From the NCBI GenBank assembly GCA_951813515.1, contig OX638346.1, forward strand, positions 3,775,617 through 3,839,616: a stretch of DNA of 64,000 nucleotides, in the 5' to 3' direction. Under the pieces are notes generated by a model that was not told the DNA's origin, did no database searches, and saw nothing but the letters and a program-made list of their open reading frames with translations. How positions within the stretch are numbered: position 1 is the stretch's first letter; every line of letters starts with the position of its first letter. This stretch comes from an uncultured Pseudomonadales bacterium (lineage in GTDB: Bacteria > Pseudomonadota > Gammaproteobacteria > Pseudomonadales > Azotimanducaceae). Positions 9,435-18,369 of this stretch are shown here, one piece after another. Both the position numbers and the translations under genes were made by a program.

Positions 9435-12400
9435 ATGGAAAGACCACCGCAAAGGGTGCCGGATTGGAGGATGGCCGGTAGTCGCGCGCGTCGCTGCGGC
9501 GCGTGGCTCTGCGCGATCATATTGGCGCTCGCCGGTTGCTCGCCGGGATCGGACCCGTCGCCAGGCGACGTCACGCTGAATGACCGCGGCGTCGCCCTCA
9601 TGGGCCACTACGACTACGAGACAGCGGAAGAGACGTTCGCCGAAGTGGTCGACAACTCCCCCCAATGGCTGGACGCGCGCGTCAACTGGGCGATAGCCAC
9701 CCTGAACCGCCAGCACGAAGGGGATGAAAGGCGCGCCCTGGGAATCCTGGCGGACGTCCTCGAGCAAGACCCGGATCACGCCCGAGCCGCGTATACGAGC
9801 GGAATCCTGCACCTCTATCTCGGCGAGGCCGAGCCTGCGGAGCAGTACTTGCGGCAAGTCGTCGAAGCCGATCGGGAAGACGCGTTTGCCGCCTATTTCC
9901 TGGGCCAGGTCCTGCTGCAATCCGCGAGCCACGGGGAAGCGGCGTCCTGGTTCCTGCGCGCCGCGGAACTCGACCCCTATCTGCGCAGCGCCTATTGGGC
10001 CGGCTCGCAGGCGCTGCGGAGGGCCGGTCGCATAGACGAGTCCGAGGCGCTGCTCGCCGACTACCAGCGGTTCGAGGACAACCCGGCCGCGCACTCCGCG
10101 TCATTCAGCTATGGCCGCATGGGCCCCAAGGCGAAAGCCCTTGCCGCCACGCACCCCGACCAGCCGGAATCGGAGCGACCGGCGGGGTCGCTGTTCTCGG
10201 CGCGCATACGCATTGGCACCGGAGCGTGGGCTTCCGTCACGGCCGCGGATATCGACGGCGACGGGACACTGGATCTCGCCGCCTCCGGACCCGACGGCAA
10301 CCACTTCTTTTTCGGCACGGAGGATGGCACCTTCGCTCCCGATGCCGACCATCCCCTCGCGGCGGCGGACCCCGGTGCGAGCCTGTGGGGCGACATGGAC
10401 GACGACGGCGATGTGGACATGCTGCTTTGCGGGCCAGAGGGCGCCCGGCTTTGGCAGCAACTGGACCGTGGAAGCTGGGCGCCCCTGGAAATCGGTCACG
10501 ATGCGCCGTGTGACGCAGGCGCGGTGTTCGACGCCGACCACGATGGCGACCTCGACGTCTTCGTCACCGGCGCGGGCGGAAGCGAGCTGCTGAACAACAA
10601 TCGCGATGGTTCGTTCCGTCCACTCGCTACCGAAATGGGGATAGCCAGCGGACCGGGTCAGCAAGTGCTCGCGGCCGACCTCGACAATGATCGCGACCTC
10701 GACATCCTGGTCCTGAAAACCGAGCCTCCCCACGACATCTGGCAGAATGATCGCACCTGGCGTTACCAGGCTTTTCCCGGCCTGGACGACCTGCGCCGCA
10801 CGCCGCTCGCGGCGGTCACTGCCGCCGACACCGACACGGACGGAAGGCTCGAAATCTACGCCGTCTCCTCGACCGGCGAATTGCTTGCCTGGCGGCGCAG
10901 CGGTGGTTCCTGGAAGAAGACACTGCTTGTTCCCGCCGAAACCGCCATACGGGGGGCTCAACTCGCCGTAGTCGACTTCGACGGCGATGGTCTGCTGGAA
11001 CTGCTGCGCGTCGAATCCGCGCGCGTGTCCATCGTCGATCCACGTACCGGTGCCGTATCCTGGTGGCAGAGCGTCGGCGACGACGCCACCGCCCTACCCC
11101 TGCCGTTCGACCCAGCGAAAGGTCCGTCGCTGGTGGTCGCCGACGCCGAGGGCATCTATCTCTGGCCCCCGGGGCCGGGCCGTTTTCCCTTTCTGGCACT
11201 GTCGCTCAGCGGACGCAGCGAATCGGACCAGATGCGCTCCAACGCTTCCGGCCTGGGTACGCGCGTACAGGTCAAGACCCAGGGAAGCTGGACCGTTCTG
11301 GACAGCATCGACACGCACTCCGGACCGGGACAGAGTCTCGTCCCGTTGAGCGTGGGCCTGGGCGGGAGTCCGCGCGCCGAGTTCATCGCATTGCAATGGT
11401 CGGACGGCGTTGCGCAAACGGAAATGGACCTCGACGCCGGTCGCCTGCACGAAATCGCGGAAACGCAACGCCAACTCGCGAGTTGTCCCGTCGTTTTCGC
11501 GTGGAACGGCGAAACATACGGTTTCGTCAGTGATGTGCTCGGCGTCGGCGGGCTCGGGTTCTTCGATGTGCCCGGCCGCTATGCCCCGCCGAGACCGTAC
11601 GAGAGTCTCCTGCTCGATGCCGCCGCGCTATCCCCGCGCAACGGTCGGTACCGGCTGAAACTCGCCGAACCCATGGAAGAGAACGCGTACCTCGACTCCG
11701 CGCGCCTGCGCGTATTCGATCTTCCACCGGACTGGTCCATGGTCCTCGATGAGCGCATGGCCACCGCCGATCCGCCGGTGACCGGAAGGCCCATCGCCTA
11801 CCGGCAGAGCCGGGCGCCGAGACGCGCGACCAACGCCGACGGGGAAGACGTGCTTTCCCTCGTCGCCGAACGGGACCTGCAAGCCCCTTCGCCCGGCGTC
11901 CTGGATGCTCGGTTCATCGGTCTGCTGGAACGGGACCAGGTGCTCACTCTCGAATTCGGTGAACCCATCGAAGCCGACGGCGCCGTGCTGGTGGCGGATG
12001 GCTGGATCGAGTACCCCTACTCCCAGACCGTTTTCGCCGCGTGGCAAGCGGGGCTGCGCTACCGGCCCGCCAGCCTCGAGGCGCGCGGCCGGGACGGCAA
12101 GTGGCGCATGGTCGCAGCGGAGTTCGGGTATCCCGCGGGCATGCCGAGAACCATGGCCCTCCCTCTGCCGGATCTTCCGGCGGGGACAGACGCGCTACGG
12201 ATCTCATCCAACATGGAAATCTACTGGGACCGTGTGCGGGTCGTCATCGAAGAGCCTTTGCCCATCGCCATGCCACCCGCGTTGCGGCCCGTCGACGCAC
12301 GCGTCGGAAGAACCGGCTTCGCCGGGCGCACGACCGGTGCACAGCGCGTGCCCCACTACGACTACGAGGCACGCGCGCCCTATTGGGACGCCAAGTACCA

Positions 12401-12707
12401 GCGCGGCTTCTACACCTCGTTCGGGGATGCGGCCCCGTTGGTCGCGGACATCGACAGCGCCGTTGCGATCATCGGCAGCGGCGAAGAGGTCCACCTGGAG
12501 TTCCGCGCGGGACTGCCGCCAGCTCCCGGAGACCGCCGCTTCTTCGCTATCGAGTTCTACGGATGGGCCAAGGACATGGACCTCTACACCCAGCACGGCG
12601 ATACGGTCGCACCCCTGCCACTGCTGGACAACACGGCAGCCGCTGCGCTTGAACGCCGCGCACGCCTCCACGCCCGCTACAACGTCCGCTTCCAGGCGGG
12701 CCTTTGA
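9435..12707 (+). CDS. Lipoprotein with TPR repeats, FG-GAP beta-propeller and ASPIC-like region
   Basis: The 1090-residue protein begins with a lipoprotein signal (hydrophobic stretch then LALAGC, Cys35), so it should be membrane-anchored outside the cytoplasm. Residues about 48-215 form TPR repeats. About 265-600 holds FG-GAP/VCBS blades with calcium-type loops such as DIDGDGTLDL, DMDDDGDVD and DADHDGDLDVF. About 595-690 looks like an UnbV/ASPIC domain (GTRVQVK, SVGLGG). The last 400 residues, starting at FAWNGETYGFVSD, I do not recognise. An in-frame ATG at 9471 would give a more ordinary 23-residue signal. It is followed at 197 bases by the multiheme cytochrome and a second FG-GAP protein, suggesting a shared envelope complex. 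Confidence 0.8.
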   Translation: MERPPQRVPDWRMAGSRARRCGAWLCAIILALAGCSPGSDPSPGDVTLNDRGVALMGHYDYETAEETFAEVVDNSPQWLDARVNWAIATLNRQHEGDERRALGILADVLEQDPDHARAAYTSGILHLYLGEAEPAEQYLRQVVEADREDAFAAYFLGQVLLQSASHGEAASWFLRAAELDPYLRSAYWAGSQALRRAGRIDESEALLADYQRFEDNPAAHSASFSYGRMGPKAKALAATHPDQPESERPAGSLFSARIRIGTGAWASVTAADIDGDGTLDLAASGPDGNHFFFGTEDGTFAPDADHPLAAADPGASLWGDMDDDGDVDMLLCGPEGARLWQQLDRGSWAPLEIGHDAPCDAGAVFDADHDGDLDVFVTGAGGSELLNNNRDGSFRPLATEMGIASGPGQQVLAADLDNDRDLDILVLKTEPPHDIWQNDRTWRYQAFPGLDDLRRTPLAAVTAADTDTDGRLEIYAVSSTGELLAWRRSGGSWKKTLLVPAETAIRGAQLAVVDFDGDGLLELLRVESARVSIVDPRTGAVSWWQSVGDDATALPLPFDPAKGPSLVVADAEGIYLWPPGPGRFPFLALSLSGRSESDQMRSNASGLGTRVQVKTQGSWTVLDSIDTHSGPGQSLVPLSVGLGGSPRAEFIALQWSDGVAQTEMDLDAGRLHEIAETQRQLASCPVVFAWNGETYGFVSDVLGVGGLGFFDVPGRYAPPRPYESLLLDAAALSPRNGRYRLKLAEPMEENAYLDSARLRVFDLPPDWSMVLDERMATADPPVTGRPIAYRQSRAPRRATNADGEDVLSLVAERDLQAPSPGVLDARFIGLLERDQVLTLEFGEPIEADGAVLVADGWIEYPYSQTVFAAWQAGLRYRPASLEARGRDGKWRMVAAEFGYPAGMPRTMALPLPDLPAGTDALRISSNMEIYWDRVRVVIEEPLPIAMPPALRPVDARVGRTGFAGRTTGAQRVPHYDYEARAPYWDAKYQRGFYTSFGDAAPLVADIDSAVAIIGSGEEVHLEFRAGLPPAPGDRRFFAIEFYGWAKDMDLYTQHGDTVAPLPLLDNTAAAALERRARLHARYNVRFQAGL

Positions 12708-12904
12708 GAAAATCGTCTGTCACCGGGACGTCAAAACCAATGACCGGTCTTGATCCAGCCTGCGATGCAATCCCCACACCGAGAGACTACTCGTCCCCAT
12801 TTCTGTATTGAGGCCGGGCGCCGCTCACGGCAAGGGGTGCCGCCGACGGATATGATCTTACACACTCAATGTGGCAGCCAACGATTGCCCGAGGGCGTCA
12901 CCGT

Positions 12905-15637
12905 ATGAACAACGCGAGCATGCCGGAAGTCGTCGGGCCGCGGTTACGCAAACTGCTCGTCGCCGTGCTCGTGCTCTTCGCGCTGCTGATCGTCAATTCG
13001 ATCTACCTGGGCGCTGTTTCCCTGCTGCAATGGCACGAAGGCAAGAGCCTGGAGGGGCCGCTTTACCAGTCCATGTTCCTCGGCCACCTTGCCCTGGGAC
13101 TCGTCATCACGTTGCCCGCGATCATCTACGCCGCACTGCACCTGCGCCGCGCTATCCATCGTCCAAACAGGTTGGCCATCCGGCTCGGCCTCGCGCTCTT
13201 CGCGGTCGTGCTGTTGCTGATCGGTACCGGCATCGCCCTGACGCGCGGCATTCCGCTGATCGAACTGCGCGGGGCTTCCGCCCGCTCCATCGCCTACTGG
13301 CTGCATGTCGCGGCGCCGTTCGCCGCGTGCTGGCTCTTTGTCCTGCACCGACTGGCGGGACCGGCCATCCGCTGGCGCGCGGGCGCCACTATCGCCCTCG
13401 CTGGTATCGGTCTCGGCCTGGCAGGGGCCTGGCTCGCCGAATCCCCGGCCACCGGGCGCGGCCAAGTCCAGGCCGACTTCTCCCCGTCCCTCGCAACAAC
13501 GGCGACTGGCGGTTACATCCCCGCGGAAGAACTCATGCGGGACGAGTACTGCGCCCGCTGTCACGTCGACATCCATGCGCAGTGGCGCCACAGCGCGCAC
13601 CGTCTCGCTTCCTTCAACAATCCGGCCTACCTGTTCTCGGTGCGCAATACCCGGCGCATGGTGCTCGCCCGCGACGGCGACGTTTCGGCAGCGCGATTCT
13701 GCGCGGGTTGCCACGATCCCGTGCCACTCTTCACCGGCGCGTTCGATGACCCGGCATTCGACGACGTGGCACATCCAACGGCGCACGCCGGTATTACGTG
13801 CGTATCCTGTCATGCAATCGAAAGCGTCGGTAGCGGCCCACATGCAGCGTCTGCCAGTACGGTTGGCAATGCCGACTACGTCATCGGTGTGCCGCAGCAT
13901 TATCCGTTCACTTTCTCGGACAATGCGATCCTGGCATGGATCAATGGCCTTTCCATCAAGAGCAATCCAGACCTGCACAAGCGCGCATTCCTGAAACCGA
14001 TGCACCGCACGGCGGAGTTCTGCGGTACCTGCCACAAGGTCCACCTGCCGGAGGCCCTGAACGCCTACAAGTGGCTGCGAGGCCAGAATCACTACGACTC
14101 GTTCCTCCTGAGCGGGGTGTCGGGCCATGGCGCGCAGAGCTTCTACTACCCCGAACGCGCACAGACCAACTGCAACGGTTGCCATATGCAGCCCGTGCCT
14201 TCCGCCGATTTCGCCGCCGACTTCGATCCGACGCTAGGAGAACCCGCGATCCGTGGGCACCAGTTTCCGGCGGCCAATACGGCGCTGGCCGCGCTGCTCG
14301 GATGGCCAGACGAGGTGGTCGATGCCCACCGCGCGATGCTGCAAGGCGCGCTGCGCGTCGACGTGTTCGCCATCCGCGCGGGAACCGACATCGAAGGCGA
14401 GGTCATTGCGCCGCTGCGTCCCGAGGTTCCCGTCCTGGTGCCCGGCGAGACCTACGTGTTCGACGTGGTGCTCCGGACCCTGCGCCTCGGTCACCTGTTC
14501 ACGGAAGGAACGGCGGATTCCAACGAGGTCTGGCTGGACGTGACCGTAGAGAGCGGCGGCAAGGTCATCGGCCGCAGTGGCGCCCTCGATATGGTCGGCG
14601 CCGTGGACCCGTGGTCGCATTTCGTCAACGCGTATGTGCTCGACAGGAACGGCCATCGCATAGACCGCCGCAATGCCGAGGATATCTTTACCAAGCTATA
14701 CGATCACCAGATTCCCCCGGGAGCGGCTGCCACCGCGCACTATCGCGTGCGGATTCCGGAGACCGCCGACGCTCCCGTCGAAGTGGCCGTCGCGCTGCGA
14801 TACCGAAAGTTCGACACCACCTACATGCGGGCATTCCAGGGACAGAGTTTCGAGAAGAACGACCTCCCCATCGTCACGATCGCCGAGGACAGGGTCGCCT
14901 TCCCCGTAGGCGGCGCGCCAGCCGCGGCACCCGCTCCCGACATACCCGAGTGGGAACGCTGGAACGACTACGGCATCGGTCTTCTGGCAAAACCGGAACG
15001 CGGCGCCCTGCGCCAGGCGGAGAACGCGTTTCGTCGCGTCGCCGCATTCGGCAGACCCGAGGGAGACGTGAATGTCGCCCGGGTCATGATCCGTGAAGGC
15101 CGCCTCGATGAGGCAGCCGACTTGCTGCGCCGCGCCGCCGTCGATGGCGCCGATCCCTGGTCCGTGGCATGGTTCGGCGGGCTTGTTGACATGCAGAACG
15201 GCGAATTCGACGCCGCGATACGCAGTTTCACCGATCTGGCCGATACGCGCTTCGAAGAGGCGCGGCGGCGCGGGTTCGATTTCTCGCGTGACTACCGGGT
15301 ACAGAACGCGCTGGCGCAGGCGCTGTTCGAACGCGCGAAGCTGGCGCCAACGGCCGCGGAGGAAGAAGAGTTCCTGCGCTCGGCCATCGACCGCCACGAA
15401 GCCGCGTTGGCGCTCGACCCCGAGAATGTCGCCGCCCACTACGGTCTGGCGCAGGTCTACGCGAGGCTCGGCAACCAGGAAGCCTCAAGCCACCATCGCG
15501 CGCTGCATGCCCGCTACCGACCCGACGACAACGCCCAGGACCGCGCAGTGGCTGCCGCCCGCCGCCGCGACCCGGCGGCCAACTTCGCTGCCGAGGCGCT
15601 TGTCGTTTACGACCTTCAGCGCAACGGGAACCCGTGA
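12905..15637 (+). CDS. Membrane-anchored pentaheme cytochrome c with C-terminal TPR domain
   Basis: The 910-residue protein starts at the ATG at 12905. It has about five N-terminal membrane spans (roughly 16-41, 57-80, 90-112, 129-150, 158-178). The second and fourth carry paired histidines (61 and 79; 134 and 148), as in di-heme cytochrome b anchors. Then come five CxxCH heme c motifs: CARCH 216, CAGCH 266, CVSCH 299, CGTCH 373 and CNGCH 423, in a layout like cytochrome c554 or related multihemes. A beta-rich region follows, and TPR repeats fill about 690-905. I infer quinol oxidation at the anchor and electron transfer through the c hemes in the periplasm; the acceptor is unknown. Its stop overlaps the next start (GTGA). 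Confidence 0.85.
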   Translation: MNNASMPEVVGPRLRKLLVAVLVLFALLIVNSIYLGAVSLLQWHEGKSLEGPLYQSMFLGHLALGLVITLPAIIYAALHLRRAIHRPNRLAIRLGLALFAVVLLLIGTGIALTRGIPLIELRGASARSIAYWLHVAAPFAACWLFVLHRLAGPAIRWRAGATIALAGIGLGLAGAWLAESPATGRGQVQADFSPSLATTATGGYIPAEELMRDEYCARCHVDIHAQWRHSAHRLASFNNPAYLFSVRNTRRMVLARDGDVSAARFCAGCHDPVPLFTGAFDDPAFDDVAHPTAHAGITCVSCHAIESVGSGPHAASASTVGNADYVIGVPQHYPFTFSDNAILAWINGLSIKSNPDLHKRAFLKPMHRTAEFCGTCHKVHLPEALNAYKWLRGQNHYDSFLLSGVSGHGAQSFYYPERAQTNCNGCHMQPVPSADFAADFDPTLGEPAIRGHQFPAANTALAALLGWPDEVVDAHRAMLQGALRVDVFAIRAGTDIEGEVIAPLRPEVPVLVPGETYVFDVVLRTLRLGHLFTEGTADSNEVWLDVTVESGGKVIGRSGALDMVGAVDPWSHFVNAYVLDRNGHRIDRRNAEDIFTKLYDHQIPPGAAATAHYRVRIPETADAPVEVAVALRYRKFDTTYMRAFQGQSFEKNDLPIVTIAEDRVAFPVGGAPAAAPAPDIPEWERWNDYGIGLLAKPERGALRQAENAFRRVAAFGRPEGDVNVARVMIREGRLDEAADLLRRAAVDGADPWSVAWFGGLVDMQNGEFDAAIRSFTDLADTRFEEARRRGFDFSRDYRVQNALAQALFERAKLAPTAAEEEEFLRSAIDRHEAALALDPENVAAHYGLAQVYARLGNQEASSHHRALHARYRPDDNAQDRAVAAARRRDPAANFAAEALVVYDLQRNGNP

Positions 15638-17439
15638 ACAGCCCATCCGCGGGAGAAGCGCGAATCCGCCGCGCGGTGAAGCGATCGCTGGTCGCCGTCG
15701 TGCTGCTCGCGATAGCGGGCACCGCAGCGTTCCTGGCAACTCGATCAACCGAGCCCAAGGGGATCGTCGAAGACGCCGATGTTCCGGGCCCCGCGCCGGC
15801 CCCACAAGCGGTGGTCGACGCCCCTGCCATCGAGTTCACCGACATCACCGATCCAGCCGGCATCCGCTTCGTCCACGAAAACGGCGCGTACGGCGAGCGG
15901 CTGCTGCCGGAAACCATGGGCGGCGGGGTCGCGTTCCTGGACTACGATGACGATGGCGACCAGGACCTTCTGTTCATCAACTCCGACCACTGGCCATGGC
16001 GCCTCGCCCCGCCATCGAGAGCGACTTCAAGCCTGTACCGCAACCTCGGCGACGGTACCTTCGAAGACGTCTCCGCCGCCGCCGGATTCGATTTGACACT
16101 GTACGGCATGGGCGTGGCCGTCGGCGACTACGACGGTGACGGAAACCTGGATGCGTATGTGACGGCCCTCGGCGGCAATCGATTGATGCGCAATGTCGGC
16201 GGGCGCTTCATCGACACCACGGCCGCTGCCGGGGTCGCCGGCGAAGCCGATGCCTGGAGCACCGGCGCCGCATTTTTCGACTACGACCGCGACGGCGATC
16301 TGGATCTTTTTGTCTGCAACTATGTTCACTGGTCGCCGGAGATCGACCACGAGGTGGACTACCGCCTGACCGGCGTCGGCCGCGCTTACGGTCCGCCGAC
16401 GGACTTTCCTGGCGCGGACAGCTACTTGTTCCGCAACGACGGCGGCCGGTTCACGGATGTATCCGGCGAGGCCGGAATCCATGTCGTGAATTCCGCCACG
16501 GGGATGCCCGCGGGCAAGGCACTCGCCGCAATGCCGGTAGATGTCGACCGCGACGGATGGCCGGACATAGCCGTCGCCAACGACACCGTGCGCAACTTCC
16601 TCTTCCTGAATCGTGGAGACGGCAGTTTTCGCGAGGCTGGCGTCGAATCGGGCCTCGCCTTCGACCCTGGGGGTCTGGCGACCGGGGCAATGGGTATCGA
16701 CGCCGCACACTTCGCCAATGATGACCGGCTCGCCATCGCCATCGGCAACTTCGCCAACGAAATGACTTCGCTTTATGTCTCACGCGCCGCGACCGGCAAT
16801 TTCAGCGATGACGCCATCGTCACCGGTGTCGGTGCCGACAGCCGGCGCGCACTCACCTTCGGCCTGGTGTTCTTCGACGCCGACCTCGATGGCCGCCTGG
16901 ACCTCCTGGCTGCCAATGGCCACGTCGAACCCGAAATCGCCAGGGTCCAGGCGAGCCAGAGCTACGCGCAGCCGGCGCAACTGTTCTGGAACTGCGGCAG
17001 GGAGTGTGCCCGCGCCTTCCAACTGGCGGGCGACACGCTCCGAACTCCGCGTGTGGCACGGGGATTGGCCTACGCAGACATCGACGGGGACGGCGACGTG
17101 GACCTGGCGATGACGCAGGCCGGCGGAGCCGCAGTGTTGCTACGCAACGACCAGCGCCTCGGCAATCACTGGCTGCGCCTGAAGCTGCGGGCGTCACCGC
17201 CCAACGTACATGCGATCGGCGCGCGCGCGGTCGTCGAAGTCTCCCGAACGCGCCACTATCGCACCGTCATGCCGAGCCGCAGCTACCTGTCCCAGGTCGA
17301 GCCGGTACTCACCTTTGGACTGGGCGCCGCCGAACGCGTCGACGCAGTCACCATCACTTGGCCCGACGGCAGGACAGAATCCTGGACCGGCCTCGAAGCC
17401 GATCGCGTCCACATCCTGCAGCGCGGAGACCCTCAATAG
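15634..17439 (+). CDS. CRTAC1-family FG-GAP / UnbV-ASPIC repeat protein
   Basis: The 601-residue protein has an N-terminal membrane anchor or uncleaved signal (about 19-36). Next are several FG-GAP blades with DxDxDG calcium loops (DYDDDGDQDLLF, DYDGDGNLDAYV, DYDRDGDLDLFV, DVDRDGWPDIAV, DADLDGRLDLLA, DIDGDGDVDLAM). It ends in an UnbV/ASPIC domain (about 515-600: GARAVVEVS, FGLGAAERVD, WPDGRTESW). Such proteins fold as extracytoplasmic beta-propellers and often sit beside TPR and cytochrome genes. The GTG start lies within the stop of the cytochrome gene, so translation is coupled. A role as assembly partner, electron acceptor platform or surface adhesin cannot be decided from sequence. Confidence 0.88.
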   Translation: MNSPSAGEARIRRAVKRSLVAVVLLAIAGTAAFLATRSTEPKGIVEDADVPGPAPAPQAVVDAPAIEFTDITDPAGIRFVHENGAYGERLLPETMGGGVAFLDYDDDGDQDLLFINSDHWPWRLAPPSRATSSLYRNLGDGTFEDVSAAAGFDLTLYGMGVAVGDYDGDGNLDAYVTALGGNRLMRNVGGRFIDTTAAAGVAGEADAWSTGAAFFDYDRDGDLDLFVCNYVHWSPEIDHEVDYRLTGVGRAYGPPTDFPGADSYLFRNDGGRFTDVSGEAGIHVVNSATGMPAGKALAAMPVDVDRDGWPDIAVANDTVRNFLFLNRGDGSFREAGVESGLAFDPGGLATGAMGIDAAHFANDDRLAIAIGNFANEMTSLYVSRAATGNFSDDAIVTGVGADSRRALTFGLVFFDADLDGRLDLLAANGHVEPEIARVQASQSYAQPAQLFWNCGRECARAFQLAGDTLRTPRVARGLAYADIDGDGDVDLAMTQAGGAAVLLRNDQRLGNHWLRLKLRASPPNVHAIGARAVVEVSRTRHYRTVMPSRSYLSQVEPVLTFGLGAAERVDAVTITWPDGRTESWTGLEADRVHILQRGDPQ

Positions 17440-17486
17440 CCGAAAGGCGCCTATCTCTGGCCACACTCACTGCTGGCCGTCGTGGC

Positions 17487-17819
17487 TCATGACGACAACC
17501 CACCACTCAGGCGGGCGCTGACCAGGCGATTGAGGCTCACCCCCTGCTCCGCCGCCTGGATTGCCAGATCGCGATGTGTCTCGGGCGGGATACGCACCAC
17601 GAACCTGCCGCTGTATGGACGGTCCGCAAACGGCTTGGGCGGGGATTCGCCGGTGTCCCGCATGTCGGCCAGAACCTTCTGGACGAGATCCTGGATCCCG
17701 GCCAGCGCCTCTGCTGGCGTCGGCGCAAGCCAACTCAGCGATGGGAATTCGGCACACCGACCGACATGCTCGTCGTCTTCCACCGACCACGCGATTCGAT
17801 AGGTGTAGCGGTCAATCAT
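17487..17819 (-). CDS. hicB: HicB-family antitoxin
   Basis: The 110-residue protein has a HicB-like RNase-H-fold domain (about 1-70, with WSVEDDEHVGRCAEFPSL and LAPTPAEALAGI). A ribbon-helix-helix DNA-binding tail follows (about 73-105, FVVRIPPETHRDLAIQAAEQ then SLNRLVSARLS). It neutralises the HicA mRNA interferase and represses its own operon. Its ATG overlaps the original end of hicA by eight bases (17812-17819), the usual coupled hicAB order. Because hicA is interrupted by a mobile element, this antitoxin is probably now an orphan. It converges on the CRTAC1 gene with a 47-base gap. Confidence 0.88.
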   Translation of the reverse strand: MIDRYTYRIAWSVEDDEHVGRCAEFPSLSWLAPTPAEALAGIQDLVQKVLADMRDTGESPPKPFADRPYSGRFVVRIPPETHRDLAIQAAEQGVSLNRLVSARLSGGLSS

Positions 17820-18257
17820 TCCCCTGCTCCAACTTCTCGATCGCCTTGATGACCTGTCGAACCTGGTGCTCCGTCACGCCCAAATATGCGAGTGTAGCTG
17901 CGAGGGATTTTTGGTTCCTGGCGAGGCGAGACGACGCGGTGTGGCAGGCACCACACAAGGAGGAGCAACGGAGCCTTCAGCCGGGGAGCGCGAGGGGGCA
18001 CCCCTCGCATGAAAATTACCAGGGGCCAAAAAATACCCGCAGATACCCGTAGATTTGGGCTTGACGGAGCACTAGTACGCCTTGGCCATCCCTCGGTCAC
18101 TCTGGATGTTCACCCGCGGGTCCCCGCGCCATGGCGTGCGGTACACGCGGTGACTCGTACTCCTTTGCCGAGGTTTGCCAAAGTACATGTCACATAGTCT
18201 GCACAAGTCCCGGTAGCGGACTCCCTGCGGATTCCGTCGGAATACATCCAGACTCAC
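17812..18257 (-). pseudogene. hicA: HicA-family toxin gene interrupted by a 207-bp element
   Basis: Reading leftward from the GTG at 18257 gives 61 codons, including NPQGVRYRDLCRLC, FGKPRQRSTSHRVY (with the conserved catalytic-type His) and GDPRVNIQSD, ending KAY then TAG inside the inserted element. Beyond the element, at 17865-17812, the same gene resumes as QVRQVIKAIEKLEQGND and stops inside the hicB start. HicA homologues read KAYQVRQV without a break. Deleting the 209 bases 17866-18074 rejoins the codons TAC and CAG in frame and restores a 78-residue toxin. The truncated 61-residue product lacks the last helix and is probably inactive. Confidence 0.85.
17866..18072 (-). mobile_element. 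207-bp MITE-like element, copy A (inside hicA)
   Basis: The element is bounded by GTGCTCCGTCA and its reverse complement TGACGGAGCAC. The terminal inverted repeat extends with mismatches to about 20 bp. Inside is a strong hairpin (GCGAGGGG...CCCCTCGC) and no complete gene. An element of exactly the same length, over nine-tenths identical by eye, lies in the opposite orientation at 52238-52444. An extra TA at the minus-strand 5' end makes the hicA insertion 209 bases. I could not define a clean target duplication. The transposase that would move it is not in the window. Confidence 0.8.
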
Positions 18258-18369
18258 GACAGGCCACCATTGGTGAGGATGATACTATTAACGACACTAA
18301 AAATGGAGTTCTCACAGTGTCTCAAGCGTCCAGAGTCGGACAGATAGTTGACGCAGGACCTTTCCGTTT

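Noticed and set aside
12944..14185. 413-codon minus-strand frame under the cytochrome gene
   Set aside because: Shadow of the multiheme cytochrome; no recognisable domain.
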